Numbered from the stretch's first letter, positions 1-12,267 are shown. The stretch is 64,000 bases of DNA from Ananas comosus (GCF_001540865.1 NC_033623.1:1056774-1120773), one strand, 5' to 3'. Made by a program: numbers and translations. The notes: generated by a model from the sequence alone, not told the origin.

Positions 1-236
1 GCTATTTATTTATTTATTTATTATTGAATTTGTGGGTGATCTATCCCTCACCAACTGCTGCAGTTGGAACTACGGCCAATTTGGATGTAGTTCCAACTGC
101 AGCATTTGGCCTTCTTGTGTAGTGGGAACTGCAGCAGTTGAACTCAACTACACTAAACAAACAAAAAATTGAGGCTGCACGCATTTGCAACTGCACTGCA
201 GTTGCAAATGCGTGCAACCAAACAAGCCCAATATTT
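1..236. repeat. Right end of a palindrome-rich MITE, cut by the window start
   Basis: Two exact palindromes are visible. Positions 56-73 and 87-104 are perfect 18-bp inverted arms around a 13-bp loop (core GCAGTTGGAAC). Positions 176-216 form a perfect 41-bp palindrome with 20-bp arms and a 1-bp centre (core GCATTTGCAACTGCA). The block ends in AACCAAACAAGCCC, which resembles the ends of PIF/Harbinger- or hAT-type plant MITEs (inverse reads GGGCTTGTTTGGTT). The left end lies outside the window, so family and target duplication cannot be fixed. No gene is seen up to 445. Confidence 0.5.
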
Positions 237-445
237 AAAGTTGTATTAACTTTCTATATGTAGAACTATATATTATTTATATAATTTTTTCAGCACTTAC
301 GTGACGAAAAAAATTGTTGATTATTTATCGAAAAATAATTGAATTTTCATTTTGGAAAAAAGAAGAGAAAAACATGGATTCCACATTCATTTGCATCTAT
401 TCTAAATACCTATCCAAACCAGGGGACAAAGGGTGCAGGTGAAAG

Positions 446-954
446 TAGGATGTAATGGGTATGAATATCCGAAATTTTATCCGAATCGAATAAAACGGAT
501 ATATTCGATGTAAATGGATATAGATTCTGATATGGATATCAAAATAGAAATCGACGGATATGAATTTTGAATGTACCCAACCTGAACCGAATTTATTTTG
601 TATTATATAATATTATATATATTATATATTATATTATATTTATTATATATATATATATATATTATATATACTATATATATATATATATATATATATAAAT
701 TTGATGTTATATTTGAATTTGTATTTTAAAAATTTAGATTTAATATAATATATTTTGAAATATTGAAAAAAGAAATAATGGTTTCGGGTTCAAATTTTCG
801 GGTTCGGGTTTCGGATTTTTGGTCGGGTTCGGGTTTAGATATGGATTTTTAAAATCCGTCAGGTTCGAGTTCGGGTTCGGGTCTCAGGTTTGGAGTCGGA
901 TTCGGGTTCGGATTTTTAAAAATCCACTCCGAATCCGACACGTTGACATCTCTA
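446..954. mobile_element. hAT-type MITE copy 1 with 8-bp target duplication
   Basis: The element is bounded by TAGGATGTAATGGGTATG on the left and the inverse of TAGAGATGTCAACG on the right. It is flanked by an exact 8-bp direct repeat, GGTGAAAG, at 438-445 and 955-962. Eight-base duplications are the hallmark of hAT transposition. The interior is AT-rich with a TA tract (about 640-700) and arms built from degenerate GGGTTC/CGGGTT hexamers. No transposase is encoded, so it is non-autonomous. Further copies lie at 3740, 61774 and 63672. Confidence 0.85.
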
Positions 955-1688
955 GGTGAAAGCATATATAACCACAGCAATGGAGATGGCATAGAACACA
1001 TGATATAATGAATAAGGGTAACAATGCATAGAGACCCCTCAACTTTACTATATTTAGCGACGCGTTTTAACTTTTATTTTTTTTATTATTGGATGCTTTT
1101 TAGTAAAAGAAATGATCATATTTATCTGTAAGCTCATCAAATTTAATAATTTTAATCATTTGTACAAATAAATTTAAAAACAATGATTAATAACTAAAAT
1201 AGTTGTTAATTTCTAGAGTTTTTTTATTTAATTAAGTAAACATAAATGATCAATATATTTCAAAAGTCTACGTCAACACATTTACATCATCTTTTCATTC
1301 AGCACTCAAAAAGTCTACCTCAACCCAGGCGAAAAGCAAATGTCTAGCATGGTAAATCATATTCAGTTTTTAAATTATTTTTTCAAAATTGTTAAGATAA
1401 GTTTCATTACTGGTAAAATATATTATCCTAACAAATTATGTATGATAAAAATTTTCAACAAGCGAAAGCAAAATTCTTAGTTTCTAATCATGAGAAAAAA
1501 AAAATTAATACTGAATAAATTATTATTGAATAACTTATTCTGACCATATATATTGTTCTTCTATTCGACACTATGAGATGGAAATTACATTTAAAAGAGA
1601 CATGGAGATTTGTATATTTAGCTAAAGTTCGACAATGAAATAATTCATGATCTCCACTTTGCAAAAGTTTGTTTTTTTTATTCTTCTG

Positions 1689-1689
<1 letters not shown>

Positions 1690-1732
<43 letters not shown>
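1690..1732. repeat. (GA)n microsatellite
   Basis: An uninterrupted AG dinucleotide run. The surrounding stretch, 963-1900, is AT-rich intergenic DNA in which I see no gene; the apparent 80-residue Arg-Glu reading frame through the run is only the translation of the dinucleotide. Confidence 0.9.
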
Positions 1733-1735
<3 letters not shown>

Positions 1736-1907
1736 CAAAGAGAGATCCAAGTTTTTTTAAGAATCAAAGAGAGATCCCTAGGACAAGCATCAAATCTACC
1801 ATTTGTCTTTTGTGTTCACGCACAATATCCCATAAACAAATTAACAAGATATGTGGCTTAATTAACAAAGTAATTCATTATATATGGACCTCACCTAGCA
1901 TAGCTGA

Positions 1908-2160
1908 ATAAGGACTTAATAGTTGGTACTCGAGATTTCAAGTTCGTGTCCTTGTTGCTTCACATTTCTAGCCAAGTTTCTCAACGAAAAAAAAAAGATC
2001 GAAGCGGGTATCTTGCTACCTTTCTCCTTTTTTTTTTGTTTAAAAAGTAAGCGGCAAAGGGCTTGGTGGTTGATACCCGAGACCCAAGTTCGAATCCTAG
2101 TTGATTCACATTTCTAGCTAAGTTTATTTCTAAATGAAATAAACAAAACGGGTAGAAAAA
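1908..2160 (+). mobile_element. Two tandem tRNA-derived SINE copies
   Basis: Two related units lie at about 1908-2028 and 2056-2160. Each has a GGCTTGGTGGTTG-like A-box region, TACCCGAGA, a B-box-like AAGTTCGAATCCT (best in the second copy), then TTCACATTTCTAGC, AAGTTTATT and a 3' end of GCGGGTAG(C)TTGCTACCTTTC type. The layout fits a tRNA-related SINE. Further copies occur at 23046-23180 (+) and 27562-27700 (-). The 3' part resembles the end of the LINE remnant at 24180-25285. Confidence 0.6.
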
Positions 2161-2168
2161 AAGAAAAA

Positions 2169-3070
2169 GCACAATATAAATTTTAATGCTTTTATGCTTT
2201 TATATATGTTCTCATTTGGCCAAACATACAAAAAAGCTTTTTTTGCGCGAAATATATTATTCTAAGCATTCAATAAATCTAAAGTCTGAAACTTTTATAA
2301 CGATAAGTAAAGAGCATAAATAAGATTTTGGATCAGAAAACTTCTATTTCTTTCTGTATACTTCTATAAAACTGCAGTTGTGTGAAAGTTTCGATCAAAT
2401 CAAATAATTTCTACACAAAAATGATATTGTTGTGAAACTGGGGGACAACAAACAAAACGTTCTTTCGACCCCTATAGGTTTGGCTTTAATTTGCATGCCC
2501 CTTTTGGTAACACCTAATATGAATGGTAGATTTCAAGAGATACACTCCAAAAAAAACAAAAAAGTGTCTTTGATTAAGATCATGCATGGCCTATACTTTT
2601 TTTTTTTTTTAAAGCTCAATATAAATGCTTTTATGCTTTTATATATGTTTTCATTTGGCCAAACATACAAAAAAGCTTTTTTGCTTGAAATATATAATTC
2701 TAAGCGTTCAATAAATCAGAAGTCTGAAACTTCTATAAGGATAGTTAGAGAGAATAAATGAGGTTTCGGATCAGAAAACTACTATTTTTTTCGGTGTATA
2801 CTTCTATAAAACTGTAGTTGCGTAAAAGTTCCAGCCAAATCAAATAATTTCTACACGAAAATGATATTGTTCTGAAACTGGGGGACAACGAACAAAGCCT
2901 TCTTTCTAGCCCTAAAGTTTTGGCTTTAATTTGCATTCCCCTTTTGGTAACATCTAACATGAATGGTAGATTGCGAGAGATACACCCACACACACAATTT
3001 AAAATTAAAAAAAAAGAGAAAAAAGAAGAAAATAGAAGTGTCTTCAACTAAGATCATGCATGGCCTATAC
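2169..3070. repeat. Tandem duplication of about 450 bp
   Basis: Copy 1 (about 2169-2596) and copy 2 (about 2612-3070) are alignable end to end. Both contain ATGCTTTTATGCTTTTATAT, TTGGCCAAACATACAAAAAA and GAAACTGGGGGACAAC, and both finish with AAGATCATGCATGGCCTATAC. Differences are point changes and small indels, including a CA run and A-rich insertions near 2985-3035 in copy 2. No protein is evident. The following stretch, 3071-3731, contains short ATC/ATG runs (3180-3250) and no recognisable gene. Confidence 0.85.
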
Positions 3071-3739
3071 AAGAGATGCCCATGAGATGGGTGAGTTTTG
3101 TCTTATCTTATATTAAAAAGCAAAACATGGATATATACCATGCATGCAATGTATTGGATCCCACCCAAATCTTATGATCCCTTGATGATGATGATGATTG
3201 GGTGGATAACACCTCATCATCACCTTTAAATCATCATCATCACCTTTAAATCTTTTTTTATTTATTATAAAGTTGGAATTTAGAAGATCCACCTAATATT
3301 CTAGGCATTGATGGTACATTGAGATTATGTAAAATGTTTGTCTAATTGTGTATTTATATGTAAGGCACTTTGATGATGCATGCAAAGGTTGTTAGGTAAG
3401 TTAATTGACTTTTGCTTCATATATCCTACTTTTGATCCTCAAAGTATAAGGCACGTGACACTCTGATCTTCTAAATTATTATAATTAATTTCTTACAGTT
3501 TAATTAATTTGACTAAATAGTGTTGTATGTATGCTGATGTAACAATATTGTAGTTGATTATATAGCAATATTTAGGATGACTCGTCGCTGTTATGTTAGT
3601 GACACATCAATATTTAGTATACTAAATTGGGCCATGTGATTTGATTGTAATAATTAAAAAGTCGGACCAAGAAATAATGGTAAATTATTAAAATTTAAGA
3701 ATTGAAGTGTTACCAGCCTTATAGTTTGAGAACCAAAAG

Positions 3740-4169
3740 TAGAGGTGTCAACGGGTCGGATTCGGGGCGGATTTTCAAAAACCCGAACCCGAATCCGACT
3801 CCAAACCTGAGACCCAAACCCGAACCCGACGGATTATAAAAATTCATATCCAAACTCAAACCCGACAAAAAATCCGAAACCCGAACCCGAAGATTTGAAC
3901 CCGAAACAATTATTTTTTTTTTCAATATTTCAAACTATATTATATTAAATCTAAAATTTTAAAATACAAATTCAAATATAACATCAAAATAAATTCGGGT
4001 TCGAGTCGGGTTCGGGTTCTGGTTGGGTACAGTCAAAATCTATATCCGTCAGGTTTCTATTTTTGATATCCACATCTGAATCCATATCCATTTAGCATCG
4101 GATATATCCGTTTTATTCGGATTCGGATTCGGATAAAATTTCGGGTATCCATACCCATTGACATCCCTA
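3740..4169. mobile_element. hAT-type MITE copy 2 with 8-bp target duplication
   Basis: It starts TAGAGGTGTCAACGGGTCGG and ends ACCCATTGACATCCCTA, forming imperfect terminal inverted repeats. An exact 8-bp target duplication, ACCAAAAG, lies at 3732-3739 and 4170-4177. The interior again consists of degenerate CCCGAA/TTCGGG hexamer arms around an AT-rich centre, without a transposase frame. Confidence 0.88.
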
Positions 4170-4711
4170 ACCAAAAGTGCAATTTAGCCAATTTTTTATC
4201 AGTAAATTGAACTGGTACAGTGATAGCTTGTGACCTAGCTAGGTTTATTTGGAGGCCCAAGTCATTTTGTGTCTCTATGGCCTAAACCCCTGTTGGGCTT
4301 AAAACTAGTAGCCCAATTTGGATACTTAGCGAGCTTTGATTTGAGTGAAGCTATTGGAAAAAGCACTATCAGATTATGGTTATACGACATAGTTGAAACA
4401 AAGGTTTAAAATATGGACATCTGTCGAAAATAACTTCAATCCTCTGCCATTATCATAGCAACTGCTGTCACCACCACTATCGTTATCATTGCAATCACTA
4501 TCTGTAACTATGTTTATCATTGTGTGATTTCACTTCGACAATATTATAATAATTTGATGAATTTTTCAAAAGAATCCTAAAAACGAACCAAATGATATAT
4601 TTTCATGCACACAAATCAAATTTGGGAAACATAATTTTTAGAAAACTGTTCCTATATGCTTTAGTCTCAAACATAGCAGATTCAAGATTGCTTTACAAGG
4701 ATACTTTCAAT

Positions 4712-5083
4712 AAAGGAAAAACTTCAAATACCACTTTCGTGGTTTCGCACTTTTTCACTTTAGTATCACGTAGTTTAAAGTGTATCACTTTCATACTCCG
4801 TGATTTTATTTTTTTTTCTTTTTGTTATTTCCTTCACTAATTTTTTTTGTTAAATTAGTAACAAGGTTAAAACTAAAGAAAATTAAAGTAAATATTCTAT
4901 AAATTATTGATGGGGTATCTGAAATTTTTTATACATGATTTAACGAAAAGTTAACGGAAGGACTAACAAAAAAAAAAAAAAAAACCATAGGGTATTAAAT
5001 TGATACACTTTAAATTACAGGATATTAAAATGAAAAGTGCGAAACTACAGGAATGACATTTGAACTTTACCCTCCAATAAGAA
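4712..5083. mobile_element. Foldback MITE, Mutator-like family A
   Basis: Left arm AAACTTCAAATACCAC...GTGGTTTCGCACTTTTTCA is mirrored by the right arm ending GTGCGAAACTACAGGAATG...TTTGAACTTTACCC. The centre carries ATTTAACGAAAAGTTAACGGA. The same family occurs at 13916-14200 (left part only), 31950-32340 (with a 10-bp duplication) and 43491-43831. No transposase. The stretch 4178-4711 between this and the hAT copy shows no gene. Confidence 0.75.
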
Positions 5084-5240
5084 TATAAGCTTCAAACATA
5101 TATCAAATTTTACCCTCGTAATCGTAATTTATTTATTTATTTATTAATACATTAAACTCCTACTTGATAATTCATTTTATTTCACTTATTAAATACTCTT
5201 AATTAATAATTAATTGGTTAATTAATTTTAATTAACATTA

Positions 5241-8200
5241 TCACTCGTCTTCTTCTGGAGAGAGATCGGGCTCCGAGGGCTTCTTCGGCGCCTTCTCCTC
5301 CATCGGCCCCATTCTCCCTCTCCTTCTCCTCCGCATCTCCATCTCCTCCTCCGACGACGAAACCCTAATCTCCATGGACGCCCTCCGCCGCCCCCTTCGC
5401 CGCCACGCCGCCTGTATGAAGCACGCCGCCCACGCCCGCCACTGGTGCGAGTAGAACCTGAGCTTGTGCCGCATCTCCCTGCTGTGCAGCCTCCGGAACT
5501 GCGCCGCCACCTCCTTCAGGTCCTCCGCCGCGAGCGCGAACGCCTCCACGTCCGACACCGCGCGCACCGTCCGCGTCGACGTCGGCAGCCCCCTCCGCGC
5601 GCGCCGCCCTCGCCCCGCAACGGCGGCGGCGGCGGCGGCGGCGGCGGCAGGGGCGGAGGCGGAGGGGGAGGGGGAGGGGGAGGGGGAATTGGGGCGGGGG
5701 TCGAGGGCCCAGGGGAGGAGCTCCTCGCCGCAGAACTCGCCGGGGCCGAGGAGGCACGAGTTGAAGAAGCCGCTGCGGCCGCCCTGGGTGGTGCACGAGT
5801 CGAGGTGTCCGCGGATGATGAACAGGGTCTCCCCCACCGGGTCCAGCTCCCGCACCACGCACGTGCCCTTCGTGTACAGCGCCGGCCGCAGCCGCTCGCA
5901 GATCGCCTCTAGCGTCTGCTCGTCCATCTCGTCGAACAGCGGCACCTGGGGTAAAAATCCCATCTCTTAGCAGATAAAACCAAATGGTGCTATGATTGTA
6001 TTGTATCTTTAACTCTATGTTCATTACATGGCATTTGGTTCAGTAAAAATCGCATTTTGTTAGGATGAAATAAATGGTGTTATAGTGGTGTTACAATTTT
6101 GACTGTTTTGCGTTCATTACACGGCATTTGGTTCAGTAAAAATCACATTTTCTTATTAGATAAAAGATGGTGTTATGATGTTGACTATATGTTCATTACA
6201 TGAGATTTAGTCGTGCACGATTATTATCTTCTTATTAGATTGTGAATCTTCTGCTCTAGTAGCCCTTTTGATTTGATAGAATATGGTGCTGTTATTTGTC
6301 TATGTTTAAATTTCAAAACTTTAGGCGGAAACCGTAGCATTTAGTGAAGTGGTTTATCGACTTATAATCGCAGATTGTTGATGAGTCTGATGAAATTTTA
6401 ACTTCGGACTGTGGCTCCTGCAAATGGTGCTGTTTGAGCGAAGCTATTTAGTGAATTAATAAATTTTAATTAAATATACCGACAAATCTTTATGGCGTCT
6501 AGGATGTTGAAAATCAAGCTTTTATTACAGAAAAATGGTGTTCTTATTTCATCTATGCTCGGTACATGATATTTAGTTTAGGTGATTATCATCTTCTTAT
6601 TAGATTGTGAATCTTCTGCTCTATTGGAACCTGTTTGACCCGATTGGAGCTTTTGTAGGATTGTTGATTCGAATAGATATATTCGAAGAATTACTAAAGT
6701 TACCATCAAAATATAGCACTAGATTTTACAATAGAATAAGCAAAAGATTCTGAATTTCTACTATTGAGGTTTAGAAGTTTATTTTAGCTTGTCGCTGTGG
6801 CTTTACCTTTTGATTGTTAAACATCTAGCCTTCACTTATTTAAGTAAAAAGCTATTCTAAAAGCTAGATGAAAGAGTAGTTCTACCATGTGAATCAATTA
6901 AACTATCCAAACCAAGCTATGATGCTTTTGGAAGCATGAGAGGTTGGTGCTGTTCCCATATTTCTGTAATTAACGTGCTCAACAACAAGACAAAATCATT
7001 CATCAAAGAGATTTGAGAAGAATGGGTTAGTGCTTACACTTCGGACTAGATCAAGGCATAGATGGCGCTTGATATCTCTTCTGAGGTCCAAGGGTAGGCA
7101 TTTGAGTAGGGCTTCTTCGTCGACCCCTTGTGTGGCGACCCATTTGTACTGATAATACCTTCTCACACATTGCTTCAGCTCCAGTGGGAGCTGCCTATGA
7201 TGCATCCACTGCTCCATGTCTGTCCTCTTTATCCTCCATTCTTCTAGCCGGACTATTGTTGATTGGAGATAAGACTGCAAAGCATTTTAAGTGTCCAAAC
7301 ACAAACTAAATGCACTTAGATCTCTTCATTTTCATTATGTTTCTTATGTTCTTGGTGACTCTGTAATTCCTCTCCTTCTATTACTTGTTCAAAACTTTTG
7401 TATGTAGATTAAGGAGAAGACTGCTTTCTTAATCTTGTGTCATTTACGTTAATTGTGTCAAACTTAACTCCCTCAGTTTCCTCTGACTAATATTGTTATA
7501 CACATGATAAGTCAACGACAACTTATTCTAGGTTATTTGGTTTTTCTACATTGTGAAGTTGATGCACTTACTTGCATGTTTCCAATCAGCAAGCCAAACA
7601 GCACCAATCCAAGAATTGCAATGATTATTGCGAAGCTTATTTCTCCTATGTCAATACTTGTTGACAGATTCTGACCCAAACAACTGCAAAGTTTGAAAAC
7701 AAATATAATCACTTCGAATTTAAGTATGATTTTGGTTCAAGAAAGCAAGATGTCTAATCGATCTCGGTTGAAGATGAACTTTTGATACTTACCTCAAGTT
7801 CTTCAATCCCCACCAAAAGCAGTAGAAGTACTTTTGGAGGAATGGAGATGATGTTACATTAAAGTTCAACGCCTCCTTGTAAATCCCAAACTGGTAGAAG
7901 TCACTACTTGGGTTGCATAAATTTGGTAGGTTGCTTGATCGGTACCAAATATTCCTTGAACTGTCAATTCTTTCACAGTCGAAGTACCAATATTGGCAGG
8001 AGGGGCTATGAAGACGGCATGCCTCTCGCCAGCACTCTTCCTGACGCTCGATTGATAGGAGATACCATACTGCTCCTAGTACCTATTCAATGTTAAGAGA
8101 AAGTAAGGAGGTGTTAAAACTAGATTTGTTACTCTGTATTTTTCGTGTTTGTTTGAAAAACCTACCTGAATGTATTGCTTATTACCAGGAGCATATATAT

Positions 8201-10095
8201 TAAGTCTTTTAATTAGGTAGCTGTACATGAAGATGCAACTTAAGTAAAGAGAAAAGAATGATAAGTGGAACACGATTGAAATCAAGTATAGCACATTTCG
8301 TCTTTTTTTTTTTCCCCGCTGAGAACAACCATCCAAACTCGGAGCAAATTTTATCTTCATTAATGGATTGATGAAGATGTTGCAGGAAAAAAGAAGAATC
8401 TTTATGATTCGGAATATAATCAATAAACATTAAACAAATAGCTGGTTTGCAACTTACATGGCTTGCAAGCATGTATAGGATGAGGTTGTATGCAGCTCCT
8501 GCCCATGCAGTTTCTGTCATGACCCCAGTAGTCATTATGATTTGCTGCGTTAGTGGGAAGATCAGAAAGAGCCTTGGGAGGTATTGGGAGATGACGCCAA
8601 AGCGAATAAGGTTCTTATAGCTGGTCATTGTCGATCCTTTTAGGTTAGGAACTACAATCCATATTAGAAACTGCAGCGAAAATGAAATTTGTATTAAAAC
8701 CTCTGATATTGCATCACATGCAACAGGTAAAGGAAAATTCAACAATAAAGTTATGAAATAGGCTCTGCTAATATGAGTAGCTCAAAAATCAAAATCAGGG
8801 TGTTAGCAACAATGAGCTCAACAGGATATGCATATAATGTTTATGCATGATGTTTGTCTGTGCTTGTGTTTTTGACGTGTCTACATACTTGTTGTATGCT
8901 ATTTATGATCTTTCTTATAGTAGGTTTCACATGATTCTTCAGAGATTTAAGAGGATATGTCACTTCAAAAATGAAAAATGAAGAAATTAAAAACGTGAGT
9001 TTGATACAGAGAGGGAAACAAGGCTAGCATTTTACCTGTGGCAGAGGCAATGCAGCAATTAGATCAAGCCAAAAGCTCTTGGATAAGTACCTTCTAGCAA
9101 TCTTTGATGGATCAATAACAAGCTCACCTCTCCCAAATACGCGAGAGGATGGAGCAACAAATGCTGTTCGAAAACGAACATATATCTGGAGTGCATAGAA
9201 AACATCTGCAATTGACCGTACTACAGTGAGAGCTATCATAAGCGCAGTGTTGATCTCAATACAATTCATTTTTTGAATCCCAGGCAAGAAGAAGAACAGA
9301 GGATCCACAAAGAGAGAGACTAAGCTGGCTATTAGAAAAACTTTATTCCAACGGTGAATCGGATGGCCATGAGGGTCGAAGGACTTCTTGTCGATGTTCA
9401 CCAAAGAATCGTACTCCTCTGAGAACACTCGAGATAACACTTTCTCTTTGAAGCATTTGCTGGGCATCTCCGGAAATATTTTTGATCCTGAACAGCATTT
9501 ATATCTCCTTTCAGCTCGTTTCTTGGGTTTGGTTGGATAACATGAACTGCATATTGTGGACTGCGCCAACTCAACATCATCCTGAAATCTGGAACATGAT
9601 ATCAACATTTAGAAAATCTACTGAAATTTTATTTCTACGGCATCGACATCCTTCCTTGGAGCAATATCTCGGGTGAGTATAGAATGTTCTATTTCTACAA
9701 TGAACTGCAAAATACTTAGAACTCTGAAACTTGTTCTATGCTCAGTAACTTGTAGGAATGGTTGAAGGAGATAATAATTAAGTTGTTTATATTTATAATT
9801 TAAGAACAGAACTGGAGATTGAAATTGTGTGTTCTATGGGGTTCCCTACATTGAAGAAAATGTATTGGTTTAGAATTGATTTGGCATAGTGGCTATGAGC
9901 TTCAGTGACTGTTTTTCTGTTTAAAACATTGGATAGTGGTGGAAGATTTTTACATAACAACATTAGATTGATTACAACTACTGCTAAGTTGCATACTATT
10001 ACAGTTATAGAAATTGAACTAATGTAGCTACAAATATGCTAATTCTGTAAGTTAAGAATGACTGACCTCACTGATCTCGAACTAGTAAAAGCCAT
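5241..10095 (-). CDS. CNGC15: Cyclic nucleotide-gated cation channel, CNGC15-like
   Basis: Plant CNGCs are plasma- or nuclear-membrane Ca2+-permeable channels gated by cyclic nucleotides and calmodulin. Seven exons join in frame: 10067-10095, 9036-9588, 8458-8670, 7793-8082, 7572-7683, 7038-7274 and 5241-5945, giving 712 residues. The 29-bp first exon encodes MAFTSSRSV and is followed by RFQDD, matching the CNGC15 N terminus. Transmembrane segments lie in residues about 100-400; the pore motif GQNL is at 365-368; YLQSTIVRLEEW starts the C-linker; the cyclic-nucleotide-binding domain begins near 479 (VPLFDEMDEQ) with FCGEELL at about 549-555; an IQ-type calmodulin site, FIQAAWRRR, is at about 655. 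Odd: about 30 residues of Ser-Pro/Ala/Arg low complexity (about 562-596) directly after the phosphate-binding cassette, where homologues have only a few residues. The C terminus is acidic and Arg-rich. CNGC15 rather than another clade member is by remembered similarity. Confidence 0.93.
5621..5695. repeat. (CGG)n and (GGGGGA)n run inside CNGC last exon
   Basis: A CGG triplet run (5621-5649) followed by GGGGGA units (about 5662-5692). Read on the minus strand in the CNGC frame it encodes a poly-Ala tract preceded by Ser-Pro dipeptides. Triplet and hexamer units keep the frame, so slippage expansions are tolerated. This creates the linker insertion in the cyclic-nucleotide-binding domain. Confidence 0.85.
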
Positions 10096-11565
10096 GTGCT
10101 TCGCGATCAATCTTGTTCTAAGAAATCGTTTGAAATGATTTATATCGCAGAGAATTGCCATGTCGTGGGATACATTAAACCACAGATCAAAAGAAAGCCA
10201 TTATGACCACAGATCAAAAGGTTTCCTGCAACTACTTTTGATAAGGATCTTGTGAGTGGAAGTGCCAACTTGCATTAAAGGCACAGGAGATCCTCTCACC
10301 ATCTGGGATTTGAATGTTGAAACTGGGCAGTTACATGTGACTTAAGATACGTCCAAAGATATGTCCAACAATTTCCTCTTAAGACTTCTCTTTCTGTCGT
10401 GAAACTTCATTGAAGTGAAAGGAAAAAAGAAACGCCAAAGGCCACAATCAAGAGTTTGGTTTTTATTTGATAAAGATAAAAAGATAATGAATTACCTATA
10501 TACTTGGTGTTATTGGGGTAAAAAGTAAATAATGATAGTAGATTGGTGACATTATGAAGGTCTTGTTGAGAAGAGAAGTCAATCTAAGAGTGTGCCAATA
10601 AATTGAAAGGAAATTGGGAGGGAAAAAGATGACATATTTATTACAACTTGTGAAAAAATTATTTTAGTACAATTTCTGTGTTGCTTCTTGTACTCCGACA
10701 CTTTGTTGACTTGGTGAAAAATCAAATCATAAATTGGTCATTAGTGATTGATAGAAGCAGAAACTTTTTCTTTACATGAAGCTTTTTGTGATGTTCTGAG
10801 TGGCCTGTAATTTGTATATACTAGTGGTTGCCTCTTAACTCCTGGTATCTGGACAGTGGTTGCTACACCTAAAGAGAACGAAATACTAGTGGAGGAAAAC
10901 ATTGTTTCTGCTTTATTCAACATGAGTCATGTGACAATCTCATTTCATGGTGGCATTTTATGGATTGGTGCCATTCAGATTAGGGCTTGTCAATTGTGTG
11001 AAGCTAGTGATGAAACAGACTAATTTCATTCATGTTCTTGCCAAATTTTTAGACTTTGAAATGTCTATCCCAAGTCAGATTGTGGAAACTGTGCAGGCCA
11101 GTTCTTGTTAACAGTGTGATCTATCTATCTTGACCACACAGCGCATAATGGTTAAATGATCCCCCTTCGATCCAATCTTGCCCTTTCAGCCCTCACCAGT
11201 CTTCAGGATGTTGTTAATCGAGAAAATATCCAACAACCTTCTATACATGTTATCATATTCTACTCACTTGGTCTTTTCGAAATATGCTTTGGATACCCTC
11301 TCTAGGTACCCCTTGTACTAGCTGATGTGCTGATTTGTGCTATGCAAGGTAATTTACATATAATATATGTGTATGCCAGCATATTAGCAGTTTTTTGGCC
11401 GACCATTGGTGGTGCTATGCTCATTAGTAAAAGATATCCACATGTTTGGAAGAGCAACTAAACAAGCAACATGAGTTTTTTTTTTCCTTTTTACTTGTTT
11501 AAATAGAAAAGAAAAAACTGTAAGAGTGCTCTTGTACAAAGATCCCAGTGCAGGCTGTTAATAGT

Positions 11566-11602
11566 TTCTTCTTCTTCTTCTTCTTCTTCTCTTCTTTTTT
11601 CC
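11566..11602. repeat. (CTT)n microsatellite
   Basis: Runs of TTC/CTT within the 2.7-kb intergenic stretch between the CNGC start (10095) and the small Cys-rich gene (12829). Apart from this run and the two foldback elements at 11695 and 12268 I see no gene between 10096 and 12828; presumably the CNGC promoter lies at about 10100-10700. Confidence 0.7.
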
Positions 11603-11694
11603 TGCAGTTTCTTCGGAGGTCTTGGTTTCAATTTCCAGCACTTAGGGCGTGATATATATACCTCTCACAAAACAAAAGGTGATGATATATATAT

Positions 11695-12234
11695 AGAGTT
11701 GAGCTGAAATGCTATCTATAGCAAACGGCCCCGTTGCCACCTCATTTGTTTTCGATAATAGAGCCTCCAAATCGACGATCGACACTGTTGAACATGATCT
11801 ATATCACTTAAGTATCTAGAAACCAAATATCAAATTTTTTTGACATCATTGGCCTAATGATCAAAGGTTTAAAAATTTGTAATTTTATTGGTCGATGTAA
11901 GATGTTTTCTCATTTATCAGCGTAAAGATATCCAAATCAATTGAATTTTGATTAGAAATTCTTTAATCTATTTAGAACAAGATCTATACTCTTGATTTTG
12001 ATTATAGGACTCTTGTCATCACTTTTTAAAGGGTATTTTCAGCTGTTCATTTTTGTGTCCACTTGGTGGACAAGAGGACAATATCGAAAAAACGTGAAAT
12101 TTGATTTCTAGATGCTTCAAGTGGTATAGATCATGTTTGACGGTGCCGATCATCAATTTGGGGCTCCCTTATTGAAAACAAATAGGTGGCAATGGAGCTC
12201 ATTTGCTACTGACAACATTCTAACTCAACTCTCT
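11695..12234. mobile_element. Microsatellite-embedded foldback element (long family)
   Basis: Left end AGAGTTGAGCTGAAATGCT, preceded by a TA run; right end is the inverse of AGAGAGTTGAGTTAGAATG, followed by (CT)n then (TA)n. Arms of roughly 150 bp are inverse copies: left GATCGACACTGTTGAACATG against right CATGTTTGACGGTGCCGATC. The interior is AT-rich. It belongs to the same family as 35967-36509, about 39355-39970, 41371-41896, 60353-60650 and 60918-61222. No protein. Confidence 0.75.
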
Positions 12235-12267
12235 CTCTCTCTCTCTCTTTGTCTATATATATATATA

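Noticed and set aside
1669..1911. 80-residue frame with an Arg-Glu run
   Set aside because: It is only translation of the (GA)n microsatellite with no homology or gene context.
2085..2100. tRNA gene suspected from a B-box-like TTCGAATCC
   Set aside because: No cloverleaf can be built; the sequence continues into a SINE body and 3' tail.
5365..6024. Overlapping long frames on both strands over the CNGC last exon
   Set aside because: GC-rich shadow frames; the CNGC frame is fixed by conserved motifs and splice phases.
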